A stretch of 64,000 bases of DNA from Enterobacter hormaechei ATCC 49162 (GCF_001875655.1 NZ_MKEQ01000001.1:1178001-1242000), one strand, 5' to 3'. Counted from the stretch's first letter, positions 52,769-63,136 are shown. The notes: a model not told the origin generated them from the sequence alone. Program-made: numbers and translations.

Positions 52769-54052
52769 TCAGGCCAGAGTGCTGATGCGCGCCAGCTGCT
52801 CGAAGTAGTCCGGGAAGGTTTTTGCCGTACACTTCGGATCGAGAATAGTCACTGGCGTATCGGACAGCGCCACCAGCGAGAAACACATCGCCATGCGGTG
52901 ATCGTTGTAGGTGCCAATTTCTGCAAATTGCAGTTTCGCTGGCGGCGTGATGCGAATGTAGTCTTCGCCCTCTTCTACCTCCGCCCCCACTTTACGCAGC
53001 TCGGTTGCCATTGCGAACAGGCGGTCCGTCTCTTTTACGCGCCAGTTATAGATGTTACGCAGTGTAGTGGTTCCTTTGGCAAACAGCGCCGCCGTAGCAA
53101 TGGTCATCGCCGCATCCGGAATATGGTTCATGTCCATATCGATGGCGTTCAGCTCGCCGTGGGTACAGGCGATAAAGTCATCACCCCAGGTCACCACCGC
53201 GCCCATTTTTTCCAGTACGTCAGCAAAACGGATATCGCCCTGCACGCTGTTGCGGCCAATACCCGTCACTTTTACCGTACCGCCTTTGATCGCGCCAGCG
53301 GCAAGGAAATAGGAGGCGGAGGAAGCATCACCTTCAACCAGGTAGTTGCCCGGGGACTGATACTGCTGCGCTCCACGCACCACGAAGCCCTGATATGACT
53401 GGTTTTCCACCACAACACCAAAGGTGTTCATCAGGTGCAGCGTGATATCAATATACGGCTTAGAGACCAGGTCGCCTTTAATGCTGATAACGGTGTCCTG
53501 TGGTGCCAGCGGTGCGGTCATCAGCAGCGCGGTCAGGAACTGGCTGGAAACGCTGCCGTCAACCTCAACGTTACCGCCTGTAAAACCACCGCGCAGACGC
53601 AGGGGCGGGTAATTTTCCTGCTCAAGATAATCGATCTGCGCGCCGCCCTGACGCAGGGCATCCACCAGATGGCCGATCGGACGCTCTTTCATTCGCGGCT
53701 CGCCGGTCAGCACAATATTGTTGTCCCCCAGACACAGCGCTGCGGCCAGAGGACGCATCGCTGTACCCGCGTTACCCAGGAAAAGCTCCAGCGCTTCAGC
53801 AGAATGTAACGCACCGCCGTTACCGGTGACTTCACAACGGGTACGATCGTCAGACAGCGCGTACTGAACGCCCAACGCTTTCAGTGCATTGAGCATATGG
53901 CGCACGTCATCGCTGTCCAGCAGATTGGTGAGGACGGTGGTGCCGTTTGCCAGAGCTGCCAGCAGCAGAGCGCGGTTCGAGACACTTTTTGAACCAGGCA
54001 GATTAATGGTGCCATCTACCCGCGCGATAGGTTGTAACGTCAGGGATTCCAT
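52769..54052 (-). CDS. aroA: AroA, EPSP synthase
   Basis: 427 aa from [20 protein letters not shown]. Transfers enolpyruvate from PEP to shikimate-3-phosphate in the shikimate pathway. The family motifs [31 protein letters not shown] and [16 protein letters not shown] are intact; the [10 protein letters not shown] segment is the sensitive class I form. A TTG three codons upstream is possible. It is the second gene of serC-aroA, with an attenuator-like hairpin between. Confidence 0.98.
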   Translation of the reverse strand: MESLTLQPIARVDGTINLPGSKSVSNRALLLAALANGTTVLTNLLDSDDVRHMLNALKALGVQYALSDDRTRCEVTGNGGALHSAEALELFLGNAGTAMRPLAAALCLGDNNIVLTGEPRMKERPIGHLVDALRQGGAQIDYLEQENYPPLRLRGGFTGGNVEVDGSVSSQFLTALLMTAPLAPQDTVISIKGDLVSKPYIDITLHLMNTFGVVVENQSYQGFVVRGAQQYQSPGNYLVEGDASSASYFLAAGAIKGGTVKVTGIGRNSVQGDIRFADVLEKMGAVVTWGDDFIACTHGELNAIDMDMNHIPDAAMTIATAALFAKGTTTLRNIYNWRVKETDRLFAMATELRKVGAEVEEGEDYIRITPPAKLQFAEIGTYNDHRMAMCFSLVALSDTPVTILDPKCTAKTFPDYFEQLARISTLA

Positions 54053-54079
54053 GAAACTCAACTCTCAACTCAACATAAT

Positions 54080-54105
54080 AAAAACCCCGCAGGAACGCTG
54101 CGGGG
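54080..54105 (-). terminator. serC-aroA intergenic terminator/attenuator
   Basis: CCCCGCAG (54085-54092) with CTGCGGGG (54098-54105), loop GAACG; on the minus strand TTTTTATTATG follows. Lying between serC and aroA, it would let most serC transcripts stop while some continue into aroA. Confidence 0.88.
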
Positions 54106-54120
54106 GTGAAAAACAGCCAA

Positions 54121-55209
54121 TTAACCGTGACGACGTTCGAAGTCGATCATGAAATCAGTCAGGGCCTTAACGCCTTCCAGCGGCATGGCGTTATAGATAG
54201 AGGCGCGCATGCCGCCTACTACTCGGTGGCCTTTCAGCGCATGCAGACCCGCCGCGAAGGACTCTTCCAGGAACAGGTTATCCAGGTTGCTGTCCGCCAG
54301 CTGGAACGGCACGTTCATACGTGAACGGTTAGTGTTGGCGACGTCGTTACGGTAGAAATCACTCTTGTCGATCACGCCGTACAGCAGTTCAGCTTTTTGC
54401 TGATTGATCTTGTCCATCTGCGCCACGCCGCCTTTTTGCTTCAGCCATTTGAAGACCAGGCCGGAGAGATACCAGGCAAACGTTGGTGGGGTGTTGAACA
54501 TGGAATCGTTGTCGTTCAGGACAGTGTAATCCAGAATTGACGGGCAAGACTTATGGGCTTTCCCCAGCAGGTCTTCACGCACGATAACGATAGTCAGACC
54601 CGCAGGACCGATGTTTTTCTGGGCACCCGCATAGATGACGCCGTAGCGGCTGACATCCAGCGGGGTAGACAGAATGGTGGAAGAGAGGTCCGCTGTCACA
54701 ATCACATTTTCGCCAAAGTCTGGCTCTTCGTGTATGGCGATACCGTCGATGGTTTCGTTCGGGCAGTAGTGGAGATACGCGGCGTTGTCAGAAAGCTGCC
54801 ACTCGCGCATTGGCTTCACGGCGCGCAGACCGTCAACGGTCACTTTTGCATCGATAACATTCGGTGTGCAATATTTGTGTGCTTCTTTTACCGCACTGGC
54901 TGCCCAGTAGCCGGCATCAACGTAATCAGCGGTGGTTTTGTCGCCGAGCAGATTGAGCGGGATCCCCGCAAACTGGCCGCGTCCGCCGCCGTGACAGAAC
55001 AATACTTTGTAGTTCGAGGGAATATTCAGCAGATCGCGAAAATCCTTTTCTGCCTCCTCCGCCACCTGAATAAACGCTTTACCCCGGTGGCTGACTTCCA
55101 TCACCGACGTACCCAGACCGTTCCAGTCACACAGCTCCTGTTGAGCCTGTTTAAGTACGTCTGCCGGTAACATTGCCGGACCTGAACTGAAATTAAAGAC
55201 TTGAGCCAT
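54121..55209 (-). CDS. serC: SerC, phosphoserine/phosphohydroxythreonine aminotransferase
   Basis: 362 aa, E. coli length. PLP enzyme of serine and pyridoxal phosphate synthesis; the PLP lysine is Lys198 in [10 protein letters not shown]. The N-terminus [29 protein letters not shown] is typical. Co-transcribed with aroA downstream. The 160 bp upstream are gene-free and hold a TATAAC -10-like sequence on the minus strand (about 55241-55246). Confidence 0.97.
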   Translation of the reverse strand: MAQVFNFSSGPAMLPADVLKQAQQELCDWNGLGTSVMEVSHRGKAFIQVAEEAEKDFRDLLNIPSNYKVLFCHGGGRGQFAGIPLNLLGDKTTADYVDAGYWAASAVKEAHKYCTPNVIDAKVTVDGLRAVKPMREWQLSDNAAYLHYCPNETIDGIAIHEEPDFGENVIVTADLSSTILSTPLDVSRYGVIYAGAQKNIGPAGLTIVIVREDLLGKAHKSCPSILDYTVLNDNDSMFNTPPTFAWYLSGLVFKWLKQKGGVAQMDKINQQKAELLYGVIDKSDFYRNDVANTNRSRMNVPFQLADSNLDNLFLEESFAAGLHALKGHRVVGGMRASIYNAMPLEGVKALTDFMIDFERRHG

Positions 55210-55371
55210 TTCCCCTCACCACGCTAAAAGCCATAAGTTATAACTGTGGATATCGGTTTTATCATTCAGTGACACGCGCCGCAATGTCTAAAACTGATGA
55301 CCGGAGAAATGTGTCCCTCGTCACACAAAACAATCTGCCGCACCGTTGTCACAAAACCGACAAAATCGCTG

Positions 55372-56064
55372 TCAGGTGATGCGTTTAGCCCGGCTAACCT
55401 TCGTCCATTCTGGATTCGTACAGCGGGGGCATAATTGATGATCGCCCGCCTGCATGACCACCACATGACTACATTTTATGCAGGCGTACTCGCCCGCTTC
55501 AGGTACGGTTTTGTATCGTTCGATGAGCATATCCGGCAGAATACACAGGCCGGGCTTCACCTCATCGTCAGAATAGTAATAGACGCTGATTTGACCGTTC
55601 GTTTCCATAATCGCCAGACGTACCTGCCCCAGTTGCTCAACGCTGCTCAGACGGAGTTCCATAAAAAACTCAAACTCCGTCATATTGGCGCTTTTCACAT
55701 TCTCCCAGGCCAGTTGACCCTCTTCGACAATCACCACCGGCTTCCCTTCCAACAGATCTTCCAGTTTCTCACTTTTCGACATCAGCCACATGACCAGCCG
55801 GTACAGCAGCGCAAGCGTCACGAAGACGATAAAGACCGGCACCATCGGCACATCGTCATAAAAGGCAACGTCCCCTGCTGCCGACCCCAGCGTCAGGATG
55901 ATCAACACTTCAAACAGCGACATCTGCCGCACGCCACGGCGTCCGGTGATTTTCAGAAACAGGAAAACGAGTACAAAGGTGTACAGGCTGCGCAACGCCA
56001 CTTCGCCTAAAAACTCTGGAGGGACTTTATCAAACGCCATCCGCTGGAGATCAAATGCTTTCAT
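55372..56064 (-). CDS. ycaP: YcaP, DUF421 (YetF-like) membrane protein with zinc-ribbon tail
   Basis: 230 aa from MKAFDLQRMAFDKVPPEFLG. Three N-terminal transmembrane helices (SLYTFVLVFLFLKITGRRG; VLIILTLGSAAGDVAFY; VFIVFVTLALLYRLVMWLM) and a cytoplasmic DUF421 domain (KPVVIVEEGQLAWENV; NMTEFEFFMELRL). The C-terminus has CIKC and CPRC (Cys 195, 198, 212, 215), a treble-clef or zinc-ribbon pattern also in the K-12 protein. Function unknown. Twenty-four further upstream codons are open but overlap the ycaO promoter region. Confidence 0.92.
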   Translation of the reverse strand: MKAFDLQRMAFDKVPPEFLGEVALRSLYTFVLVFLFLKITGRRGVRQMSLFEVLIILTLGSAAGDVAFYDDVPMVPVFIVFVTLALLYRLVMWLMSKSEKLEDLLEGKPVVIVEEGQLAWENVKSANMTEFEFFMELRLSSVEQLGQVRLAIMETNGQISVYYYSDDEVKPGLCILPDMLIERYKTVPEAGEYACIKCSHVVVMQAGDHQLCPRCTNPEWTKVSRAKRIT

Positions 56065-56191
56065 TTTTCTATGCCTTAACAGTAGGTTACTGCTTATAAG
56101 CATAGCCCAGCCATTTATTTTCGTCGGAGATAGCACCCGTCACGCAAAACCCGTATCATTGCGCGCTTTACGTACGATAAAAGTGAACGCC

Positions 56192-57952
56192 ATGACTCAA
56201 ACGTTTATCCCCGGCAAAGACGCCGCTCTGGAAGATTCCATCGCTCGCTTCCAGCAGAAACTGACCGACCTGGGCTTTAATATCGAAGAAGCCTCCTGGC
56301 TGAATCCGGTGCCTCACGTCTGGTCCGTGCATATTCGCGACAAAGACTGTGCGCTGTGCTTTACCAACGGTAAAGGCGCGACCAAAAAAGCGGCGCTGGC
56401 CTCTGCGCTGGGTGAGTATTTTGAGCGTCTGTCCACCAACTATTTCTTCGCCGACTTCTGGCTGGGCGAAACCATCGCCAACGGTCCGTTCGTTCACTAC
56501 CCGAACGAAAAATGGTTCCCGCTGACCGAAGATGACGAACTGCCGGAAGGTATTCTCGATGCCCGCCTGCGCGCGTTCTACGATCCGGAAAACGAACTGA
56601 CCGCCAGCATGCTGATCGATCTTCAGTCTGGCAATGAAGAGCGTGGTATCTGCGCCCTGCCGTTCACCCGTCAGTCTGACGAGCAGACCGTTTATATTCC
56701 GATGAACATCGTCGGCAACCTGTATGTGTCTAACGGCATGTCTGCCGGTAACACCCGTAACGAAGCGCGCGTGCAGGGATTGTCTGAAGTTTTCGAGCGT
56801 CACATCAAAAACCGCATTATTGCTGAATCCATCAGCCTGCCGGAGATCCCGGCAGACGTGCTGGCGCGCTACCCGGGCGTGGTGGAATCCATCGCCAAAC
56901 TGGAAGCGGAAGGTTTCCCAATCTTTGCTTATGACGGCTCTCTGGGCGGCAAATATCCGGTGATCTGCGTGGTCCTGTTCAACCCGGCAAATGGCACCTG
57001 CTTCGCCTCTTTCGGCGCGCACCCGGACTTCGGCGTGGCGCTGGAGCGTACCGTGACCGAACTGCTGCAAGGCCGCAGCCTGAAAGATCTCGATGTCTTT
57101 ACCCCGCCAACCTTCGATGACGAAGAAGTCGCCGAGCACACCAACCTCGAAACGCACTTCATCGACTCCAGCGGTTTGATCTCCTGGGATATGTTCAAGC
57201 AGGACGCGGACTATCCGTTCGTGGACTGGAGCTTTGCCGGTACGACGGAAGAAGAGTTCGCCACCCTGATGGCGATCTTCAACGCGGAAGATCAGGAGGT
57301 CTACATTGCCGACTATGAACACCTCGGCGTCTACGCGTGTCGTATTATTGTGCCGGGCATGTCGGATATCTATCCGGCAGAAGATCTGTGGCTGGCGAAC
57401 AACAGCATGGGCGCGCATTTGCGCGAAACCCTGCTGGCCCTGCCAGGCAGCGAGTGGGATAAAGAAGATTATCTGAACCTGATCGCCCAGCTGGACGAAG
57501 AAGGACACGATGATTTCACCCGCGTACGCGAACTACTGGGTCTGGCGACCGGGAAAGATAACGGCTGGTACACCCTGCGCATCGGTGAGCTGAAAGCGAT
57601 GCTGGCGCTGGCGGGCGGCGATCTGGATCAGGCTTTGGCCTGGACCGAGTGGACGATGGAATTTAACCAGTCCGTCTTCTCCGCCGAGCGCACTAACTAT
57701 TACCGTTGCCTGCAAACGCTACTCCTGCTTTCTCAGGAAGACGGTCGCGAGCCATTGCAGTATCTGAACGCCTTTGTCCGCATGTACGGTGCGGATGCCG
57801 TTGAAGCTGCCAGCGCGGCGCTGAGCGGTGAAGAGCCGTTCTATGGCCTGCAAGCGGTTGATAGCGATCTGAAAGCCTTCCCGGCACATCAGTCGCTGCT
57901 GAATGCATATGAAAAATTGCAGAAGGCAAAAGCCGCTTACTGGTCAAAATAA
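56192..57952 (+). CDS. ycaO: YcaO, ATP-dependent cyclodehydratase-family protein
   Basis: 586 aa from MTQTFIPGKDAALEDSIARF, E. coli length; the open frame reaches back to 55898 but across ycaP. YcaO domain with ATP-binding residues in the region GLSEVFERHIKNR and ALGEYFERLSTNYFF, and a C-terminal tetratricopeptide-like extension typical of the E. coli group. In E. coli it aids RimO in beta-methylthiolation of ribosomal protein S12. No RiPP precursor or partner dehydrogenase is near, so a peptide-modifying cluster is not supported. Divergent from ycaP, followed by a strong terminator. Confidence 0.95.
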   Translation: MTQTFIPGKDAALEDSIARFQQKLTDLGFNIEEASWLNPVPHVWSVHIRDKDCALCFTNGKGATKKAALASALGEYFERLSTNYFFADFWLGETIANGPFVHYPNEKWFPLTEDDELPEGILDARLRAFYDPENELTASMLIDLQSGNEERGICALPFTRQSDEQTVYIPMNIVGNLYVSNGMSAGNTRNEARVQGLSEVFERHIKNRIIAESISLPEIPADVLARYPGVVESIAKLEAEGFPIFAYDGSLGGKYPVICVVLFNPANGTCFASFGAHPDFGVALERTVTELLQGRSLKDLDVFTPPTFDDEEVAEHTNLETHFIDSSGLISWDMFKQDADYPFVDWSFAGTTEEEFATLMAIFNAEDQEVYIADYEHLGVYACRIIVPGMSDIYPAEDLWLANNSMGAHLRETLLALPGSEWDKEDYLNLIAQLDEEGHDDFTRVRELLGLATGKDNGWYTLRIGELKAMLALAGGDLDQALAWTEWTMEFNQSVFSAERTNYYRCLQTLLLLSQEDGREPLQYLNAFVRMYGADAVEAASAALSGEEPFYGLQAVDSDLKAFPAHQSLLNAYEKLQKAKAAYWSK

Positions 57953-58005
57953 GCGCACATAACATTAATGGCTGTAGGCGTATTCAATCGCCTGAGCTAT
58001 ATTAC

Positions 58006-58033
58006 GGGGCAATTTCATTGCCCCTTTTTTTTT
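58006..58033 (+). terminator. ycaO terminator
   Basis: GGGGCAA (58006-58012) with TTGCCCC (58018-58024), loop TTTCA, then nine T's. Confidence 0.95.
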
Positions 58034-58284
58034 ATTTTTTCGCAATGACGTTTGATTGTAATAATTAAGTTAATCACGGGTAAATATATAAACACTTACC
58101 TGAGCTTTATTGTTACCTATTATAATAAATACTCCATTTTAATTAACTGTCCAACAGGAGGCTGAAGGAAAAAATTCAACTCTTTTCATAACTTTTAAAA
58201 TTTATTTTTTTACGGATAATCAAATACTTACTCCGCTTTTGTTGTAAAACCATACACATTGCGGGCCTATAAGCCAGGCGAGAT
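58034..58284 (+). other. AT-rich upstream region of focA-pflB
   Basis: No gene is supportable here. The stretch is very AT-rich (for example 58093-58140 and 58189-58215), which fits the multiple promoters and the ArcA, IHF and FNR sites known upstream of the E. coli pfl operon. An AGGAGG at 58157-58162 has no start codon after it. Confidence 0.5.
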
Positions 58285-58313
58285 ATGATCTATATCAATT
58301 TCTCTTCTATAAT
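58285..58313 (+). promoter_or_regulatory. focA promoter with FNR site
   Basis: ATGAT-N4-ATCAA (58285-58298) is one base from the FNR consensus TTGAT-N4-ATCAA; TATAAT (58308-58313) is a perfect -10. The segment from here to the focA GTG is nearly identical to E. coli as I remember it, indicating conserved anaerobic induction of formate export and pyruvate formate-lyase. Confidence 0.85.
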
Positions 58314-58358
58314 GCTTTGTTAGTATCTCGTCGCCGACTTAATAAAGAGAGAGTTAGT

Positions 58359-59216
58359 GTGAAAGCTGACAACCCTTTTGATCTATTACTCCCCGCTGCG
58401 ATGGCGAAAGTTGCCGAAGAAGCGGGTGTCTACAAAGCAACGAAACATCCGATGACGACGTTCTTTCTGGCCATTACGGCTGGGGTGTTCATCTCCATCG
58501 CTTTCGTCTTCTATATCACAGCCACTACCGGCACGGCCGGGATGCCTTTCGGCATAGCGAAACTGATTGGCGGTATTTGCTTCTCACTGGGCCTGATTCT
58601 CTGCGTCATCTGCGGCGCCGACCTCTTCACCTCGACGGTGTTGATTGTTGTGGCAAAAGCCAGCGGAAGAATTACCTGGGGTCAACTGGGGCGCAACTGG
58701 CTCAACGTCTACGTTGGCAACCTGATTGGCTGTCTGCTCTTTGTTCTGTTGATGTGGCTTTCTGGCGAGTACATGACCGCCAACGGCGGCTGGGGGCTTA
58801 ACGTCCTGCAAACCGCCGACCACAAAATGCACCATACATTTATCGAAGCCGTTGCTCTCGGCATCCTCGCAAACCTGATGGTCTGCCTGGCGGTCTGGAT
58901 GAGCTACTCTGGTCGTAGCCTGATGGATAAAGCCATGATTATGGTTCTGCCGGTTGCGATGTTTGTTGCCAGCGGCTTTGAGCACAGTATTGCGAATATG
59001 TTCATGATCCCGATGGGGATTGTTATCCGCAACTTTGCAAGCCCGGAGTTCTGGACCGCCGTTGGTTCAACCCCGGAAAGTTTTTCACACCTGACTATTA
59101 TGAACTTTATTACTGATAACCTGATCCCCGTCACTATCGGGAACATTATCGGTGGGGGTCTGTTAGTTGGGTTGACATACTGGGTCATTTACCTGCGTGG
59201 CGGCGATCATCATTAA
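58359..59216 (+). CDS. focA: FocA, formate channel
   Basis: 285 aa from a GTG start (preceded by GAGAGAG) giving VKADNPFDLLLPAAMAKVAEEAG, the K-12 protein. Formate/nitrite transporter family: pentamer of aquaporin-like subunits with six helices, LITAGVF-like and GICFSLGLILCVICGADLF segments, the GNLIGC half-helix and SGFEHSIANMF with the gating histidine. Exports formate made by PflB and re-imports it at low pH. Fourteen more codons are open upstream but lie in the promoter. First gene of focA-pflB, 51 bp before pflB. Confidence 0.97.
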   Translation: MKADNPFDLLLPAAMAKVAEEAGVYKATKHPMTTFFLAITAGVFISIAFVFYITATTGTAGMPFGIAKLIGGICFSLGLILCVICGADLFTSTVLIVVAKASGRITWGQLGRNWLNVYVGNLIGCLLFVLLMWLSGEYMTANGGWGLNVLQTADHKMHHTFIEAVALGILANLMVCLAVWMSYSGRSLMDKAMIMVLPVAMFVASGFEHSIANMFMIPMGIVIRNFASPEFWTAVGSTPESFSHLTIMNFITDNLIPVTIGNIIGGGLLVGLTYWVIYLRGGDHH

Positions 59217-59267
59217 TGGTTGTCTCAGGCAGTAAATAAAAAATCCACTTAAGAAGGTAGGTGTTAC

Positions 59268-61550
59268 ATGTCCGAGCTTAATGAAAAGTTAGCCACAGCC
59301 TGGGAAGGTTTTGCGAAAGGTGACTGGCAGAATGAAGTCAACGTCCGTGACTTCATTCAGAAAAACTATACCCCGTATGAAGGTGACGAATCCTTCCTGG
59401 CTGGTGCGACTGACGCAACCACCAAGCTGTGGGACAGCGTAATGGAAGGCGTTAAACTGGAAAACCGCACTCACGCGCCAGTTGATTTTGACACCTCCGT
59501 TGCGTCTACCATCACTTCTCACGATGCTGGCTACATCAACAAAGCCCTTGAGAAAATCGTTGGTCTGCAAACTGAAGCACCACTGAAACGCGCAATTATC
59601 CCGTTCGGTGGTATCAAAATGGTTGAAGGTTCCTGCAAAGCGTATAACCGCGAGCTGGACCCAATGCTGAAAAAAATCTTCACCGAATACCGCAAAACCC
59701 ATAACCAGGGCGTATTCGATGTTTACACCAAAGACATTCTGAACTGCCGTAAATCTGGCGTTCTGACCGGTCTGCCAGATGCCTATGGCCGTGGTCGTAT
59801 CATCGGTGACTACCGTCGCGTTGCGCTGTACGGTATCGACTTCCTGATGAAAGACAAATACGCACAGTTCGTCTCTCTCCAGTCTGACCTGGAAAACGGC
59901 GTAAACCTGGAAGCGACTATCCGTCTGCGTGAAGAGATCGCTGAACAGCACCGTGCGCTGGGTCAGATCAAAGAGATGGCGGCTAAATACGGCTGCGATA
60001 TCTCTGGTCCTGCGACCAACGCTCAGGAAGCTATCCAGTGGACCTACTTCGGCTACCTGGCCGCTGTTAAGTCTCAGAACGGTGCAGCAATGTCCTTCGG
60101 CCGCGTATCCACCTTCCTGGATGCGTACATCGAACGTGACCTGAAAGCAGGTAAAATCACCGAGCAAGACGCTCAGGAAATGATTGACCACCTGGTCATG
60201 AAACTGCGTATGGTTCGCTTCTTGCGTACCCCAGAATATGATGAACTGTTCTCTGGTGACCCAATCTGGGCAACCGAATCTATCGGCGGTATGGGCGTAG
60301 ATGGCCGTACTCTGGTTACCAAAAACAGCTTCCGCTTCCTGAACACCCTGTACACCATGGGTCCTTCTCCGGAGCCGAACATCACCGTTCTGTGGTCTGA
60401 AAAACTGCCTCTGAACTTCAAGAAATTCGCCGCTAAAGTGTCCATCGACACCTCTTCTCTGCAATACGAGAACGATGACCTGATGCGTCCTGACTTCAAC
60501 AACGACGACTACGCTATCGCTTGCTGCGTAAGCCCAATGGTTGTTGGTAAGCAAATGCAGTTCTTCGGTGCGCGTGCAAACCTGGCGAAAACCATGCTGT
60601 ACGCAATCAACGGCGGCGTTGATGAAAAACTGAAAATGCAGGTTGGTCCTAAGTCTGAACCTATCAAAGGCGACGTGCTGAACTATGACGAAGTCATGGA
60701 GCGCATGGACCACTTCATGGACTGGCTGGCGAAGCAGTACGTGACCGCGCTGAACGTTATCCACTACATGCACGACAAGTACAGCTACGAAGCCTCTCTG
60801 ATGGCGCTGCACGACCGTGACGTCGTTCGCACCATGGCGTGTGGTATCGCAGGTCTGTCCGTTGCGGCTGACTCCCTGTCTGCAATCAAATATGCGAAAG
60901 TTAAACCAATTCGTGACGAAGATGGTCTGGCGATCGACTTCGAAATCGAAGGCGAATATCCGCAGTTCGGTAACAACGACTCTCGCGTTGATGACATGGC
61001 GGTTGACCTGGTAGAACGTTTCATGAAGAAAATTCAGAAACTCACTACCTACCGTAACGCTATCCCGACTCAGTCTGTTCTGACCATCACCTCTAACGTT
61101 GTGTATGGTAAGAAAACCGGTAATACCCCAGACGGTCGTCGTGCTGGCGCGCCATTCGGCCCAGGTGCTAACCCAATGCACGGTCGTGACCAGAAAGGTG
61201 CGGTTGCCTCTCTGACCTCCGTTGCTAAACTGCCGTTTGCTTACGCGAAAGATGGTATCTCTTACACCTTCTCTATCGTGCCAAACGCGCTGGGTAAAGA
61301 CGACGAAGTACGTAAAACGAACCTCGCGGGTCTGATGGATGGTTACTTCCACCACGAAGCGTCCATCGAAGGTGGTCAGCACCTGAACGTGAACGTGATG
61401 AACCGTGAAATGCTGCTCGACGCGATGGAACATCCTGAGAAATACCCTCAGCTGACCATCCGCGTATCTGGCTACGCAGTACGTTTTAACTCCCTGACGA
61501 AAGAACAGCAGCAGGACGTTATCACCCGTACTTTCACTCAGTCCATGTAA
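59268..61550 (+). CDS. pflB: PflB, pyruvate formate-lyase
   Basis: 760 aa, E. coli length. Glycyl-radical enzyme converting pyruvate and CoA to acetyl-CoA and formate anaerobically. Catalytic Cys419-Cys420 lie in ACCVSPM and the radical glycine is Gly735 in RVSGYAVRF (Met counted). AAGAAGGTAGG precedes the ATG. Codon use is extremely biased to preferred codons; as a side effect the complementary strand has no stop for 777 codons. Activated by PflA, encoded 204 bp downstream. Confidence 0.99.
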   Translation: MSELNEKLATAWEGFAKGDWQNEVNVRDFIQKNYTPYEGDESFLAGATDATTKLWDSVMEGVKLENRTHAPVDFDTSVASTITSHDAGYINKALEKIVGLQTEAPLKRAIIPFGGIKMVEGSCKAYNRELDPMLKKIFTEYRKTHNQGVFDVYTKDILNCRKSGVLTGLPDAYGRGRIIGDYRRVALYGIDFLMKDKYAQFVSLQSDLENGVNLEATIRLREEIAEQHRALGQIKEMAAKYGCDISGPATNAQEAIQWTYFGYLAAVKSQNGAAMSFGRVSTFLDAYIERDLKAGKITEQDAQEMIDHLVMKLRMVRFLRTPEYDELFSGDPIWATESIGGMGVDGRTLVTKNSFRFLNTLYTMGPSPEPNITVLWSEKLPLNFKKFAAKVSIDTSSLQYENDDLMRPDFNNDDYAIACCVSPMVVGKQMQFFGARANLAKTMLYAINGGVDEKLKMQVGPKSEPIKGDVLNYDEVMERMDHFMDWLAKQYVTALNVIHYMHDKYSYEASLMALHDRDVVRTMACGIAGLSVAADSLSAIKYAKVKPIRDEDGLAIDFEIEGEYPQFGNNDSRVDDMAVDLVERFMKKIQKLTTYRNAIPTQSVLTITSNVVYGKKTGNTPDGRRAGAPFGPGANPMHGRDQKGAVASLTSVAKLPFAYAKDGISYTFSIVPNALGKDDEVRKTNLAGLMDGYFHHEASIEGGQHLNVNVMNREMLLDAMEHPEKYPQLTIRVSGYAVRFNSLTKEQQQDVITRTFTQSM

Positions 61551-61590
61551 GTGGAATTGACTGAAATCACGCGTTAAAAAGCGTACAATA

Positions 61591-61617
61591 AAGGCTCCAC
61601 GCAAGTGGGGCCTTTTT
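61591..61617 (+). terminator. pflB terminator
   Basis: AAGGCTCCAC (61591-61600) with GTGGGGCCTT (61605-61614, one G-T pair), GCAA tetraloop, then TTTTT. Confidence 0.88.
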
Positions 61618-61753
61618 AACACCCTCGCTTCATCAGTCTCTTTTGTCCGCTATCTATACTCTATGGATAACAGCCAAAACAGACTCGACATAGCCTTTGA
61701 GCTGTGCAACTACACAGGCCCCCGGATGGGCCAAATTCGGAGATATCACCGCA

Positions 61754-62494
61754 ATGTCAACTATTGGTCGCATTCACTCCTTTGAATCCTGTGGCACCGT
61801 CGATGGCCCGGGGATCCGCTTTATTACTTTCTTCCAGGGCTGCCTGATGCGCTGCCTGTACTGCCATAACCGCGACACCTGGGATACCCACGGTGGCAAA
61901 GAAGTCACCGTTGAAGATCTGATGAAAGAGGTGGTGACCTATCGCCACTTCATGAACGCGTCCGGCGGTGGCGTGACGGCATCTGGCGGTGAAGCTATCC
62001 TTCAGGCTGAGTTTGTCCGCGACTGGTTCCGTGCCTGCCGTAAAGAAGGTATTCATACCTGTCTCGACACCAACGGCTTTGTGCGCCGTTACGATCCGGT
62101 TATTGATGAACTGCTTGAAGTGACCGATCTGGTCATGCTCGATCTCAAACAGATGAACGATGAGATCCACCAGAATCTGGTTGGCGTCTCGAACCACCGT
62201 ACGCTGGAATTTGCCAAATACATTGCCAACAAAGGCGTCAAGACCTGGATCCGCTACGTGGTTGTTCCCGGCTGGTCAGATGATGATGATTCCGCGCATC
62301 GTCTGGGTGAATTTACCCGTGATATGGGGAACGTGGAGAAAATTGAACTCCTGCCCTATCACGAACTGGGTAAACATAAATGGGTGGCGATGGGTGAAGA
62401 GTACAAGCTTGATGGCGTGAAGCCGCCGAAAAAAGAGACGATGGAGCGCGTCAAAGGTATCCTTGAGCAGTATGGCCACAAGGTCATGTATTAA
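61754..62494 (+). CDS. pflA: PflA, pyruvate formate-lyase activating enzyme
   Basis: 246 aa from [20 protein letters not shown]; an upstream ATG (61697) would add 19 unrelated residues. Radical SAM enzyme that abstracts hydrogen from the PflB glycine; the cluster motif Cys30-x3-Cys34-x2-Cys37 is in [14 protein letters not shown], and the GGE-like motif is SGGEAIL. Separated from pflB by a terminator and about 140 bp, so it has its own promoter. Confidence 0.98.
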   Translation: MSTIGRIHSFESCGTVDGPGIRFITFFQGCLMRCLYCHNRDTWDTHGGKEVTVEDLMKEVVTYRHFMNASGGGVTASGGEAILQAEFVRDWFRACRKEGIHTCLDTNGFVRRYDPVIDELLEVTDLVMLDLKQMNDEIHQNLVGVSNHRTLEFAKYIANKGVKTWIRYVVVPGWSDDDDSAHRLGEFTRDMGNVEKIELLPYHELGKHKWVAMGEEYKLDGVKPPKKETMERVKGILEQYGHKVMY

Positions 62495-62498
62495 AGAG

Positions 62499-62526
62499 AA
62501 GGCCCGGTGAATACCGGGCCTTATTA
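62499..62526. terminator. pflA terminator
   Basis: AAGGCCCGGT (62499-62508) with ACCGGGCCTT (62513-62522), loop GAAT, then ATTATATT. It lies between the convergent pflA and the CigR-like gene and can serve both. Confidence 0.85.
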
Positions 62527-62530
62527 TATT

Positions 62531-63046
62531 CTATTTAAATACGCCGTTAATAACGGAAGTCACAATTGCCGTACTCAGCGCAATTAAGACCAGATCGTCA
62601 CCCACCACGCGCCATTCATAGCCCGGGTAGGAAGGAAGCTGGCCCAGCATAGAGGCTGGCACGGTTTTCTTCGCAATACCCGGAGGCAGTGGCTTACCGC
62701 GCGCCAGGTTTTTCGCAATACCTGGAGGCAGAGAGTCATAGCCCGTTAAGCCGTAATTCAGTGCCAGATGGCGCGCATGATCAAAGCTCACGCGAGCATC
62801 CACATCATTCCCGACATCTTTGCTGCTTTTGAAGCTCTTGTCCGATTTGCCCGGGTTATCCTGACCGCCATTTTGCTTATTACCATGGTTACCGGAATTA
62901 CCATGATTGCCGCTATTACCCTGTCCGCCACCGTTACCGTGACCACCGCCATTCCCGTTGCCAGGGTTAGCCATGACCGGAGCCGTTGCAAACGTTAAAG
63001 ACAACACTACGGCAAGTGCGGTAGTGGAAAAACGACGTGTAGACAT
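62531..63046 (-). CDS. Secreted Gly/Asn-rich protein, CigR/RcnB-like
   Basis: 171 aa. A signal peptide (MSTRRFSTTALAVVLSLTFATAPVMA) is followed by a low-complexity segment of G, N, H and Q (27-60), a basic linker, then LPPGIAK twice (106-112 and 120-126) and a C-terminal part with YEWRVVGDDLVLIALSTAIVTSVI, resembling the RcnB family signature. The layout fits proteins annotated as CigR-family anti-virulence regulators; Salmonella CigR lies on SPI-3. Function here is unknown; a periplasmic or membrane-associated role is inferred. It lies between pflA and ycaD, where K-12 carries ycaK, ycaN and ycaM. Confidence 0.65.
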   Translation of the reverse strand: MSTRRFSTTALAVVLSLTFATAPVMANPGNGNGGGHGNGGGQGNSGNHGNSGNHGNKQNGGQDNPGKSDKSFKSSKDVGNDVDARVSFDHARHLALNYGLTGYDSLPPGIAKNLARGKPLPPGIAKKTVPASMLGQLPSYPGYEWRVVGDDLVLIALSTAIVTSVINGVFK

Positions 63047-63136
63047 GATTGCTGCCTTTTAGTGGTAGAACTCATTTGAATTATCGCCAGGCGGGAAAAA
63101 CAAACAATACGTAAAAGTCTTATATGTGACAGGGAC

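Noticed and set aside
53435..53809. Plus-strand frames inside aroA, cmk, rpsA, serC and mukB
   Set aside because: All are shadows within complete conserved genes, lack ribosome-binding sites and have atypical amino acid composition.
56168..57508. 446-codon open frame opposite ycaO
   Set aside because: Antisense shadow of ycaO codon use; no ribosome-binding site and no protein-like composition.
56192..57952. YcaO as part of a RiPP (azoline peptide) gene cluster
   Set aside because: The protein is the housekeeping E. coli-type YcaO with its C-terminal extension; no precursor peptide, E1-like partner, dehydrogenase or exporter is adjacent.
58157..58166. AGGAGG upstream of focA, resembling a ribosome-binding site
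   Set aside because: No ATG, GTG or TTG lies within 4-12 nt and the frames close quickly.
59289..61622. 777-codon open frame on the minus strand opposite pflB
   Set aside because: It is the exact shadow of a highly biased gene: pflB avoids TTA, CTA and TCA codons, which would be stops on the other strand. The translation is low-complexity in V, F, R and H and resembles no protein.
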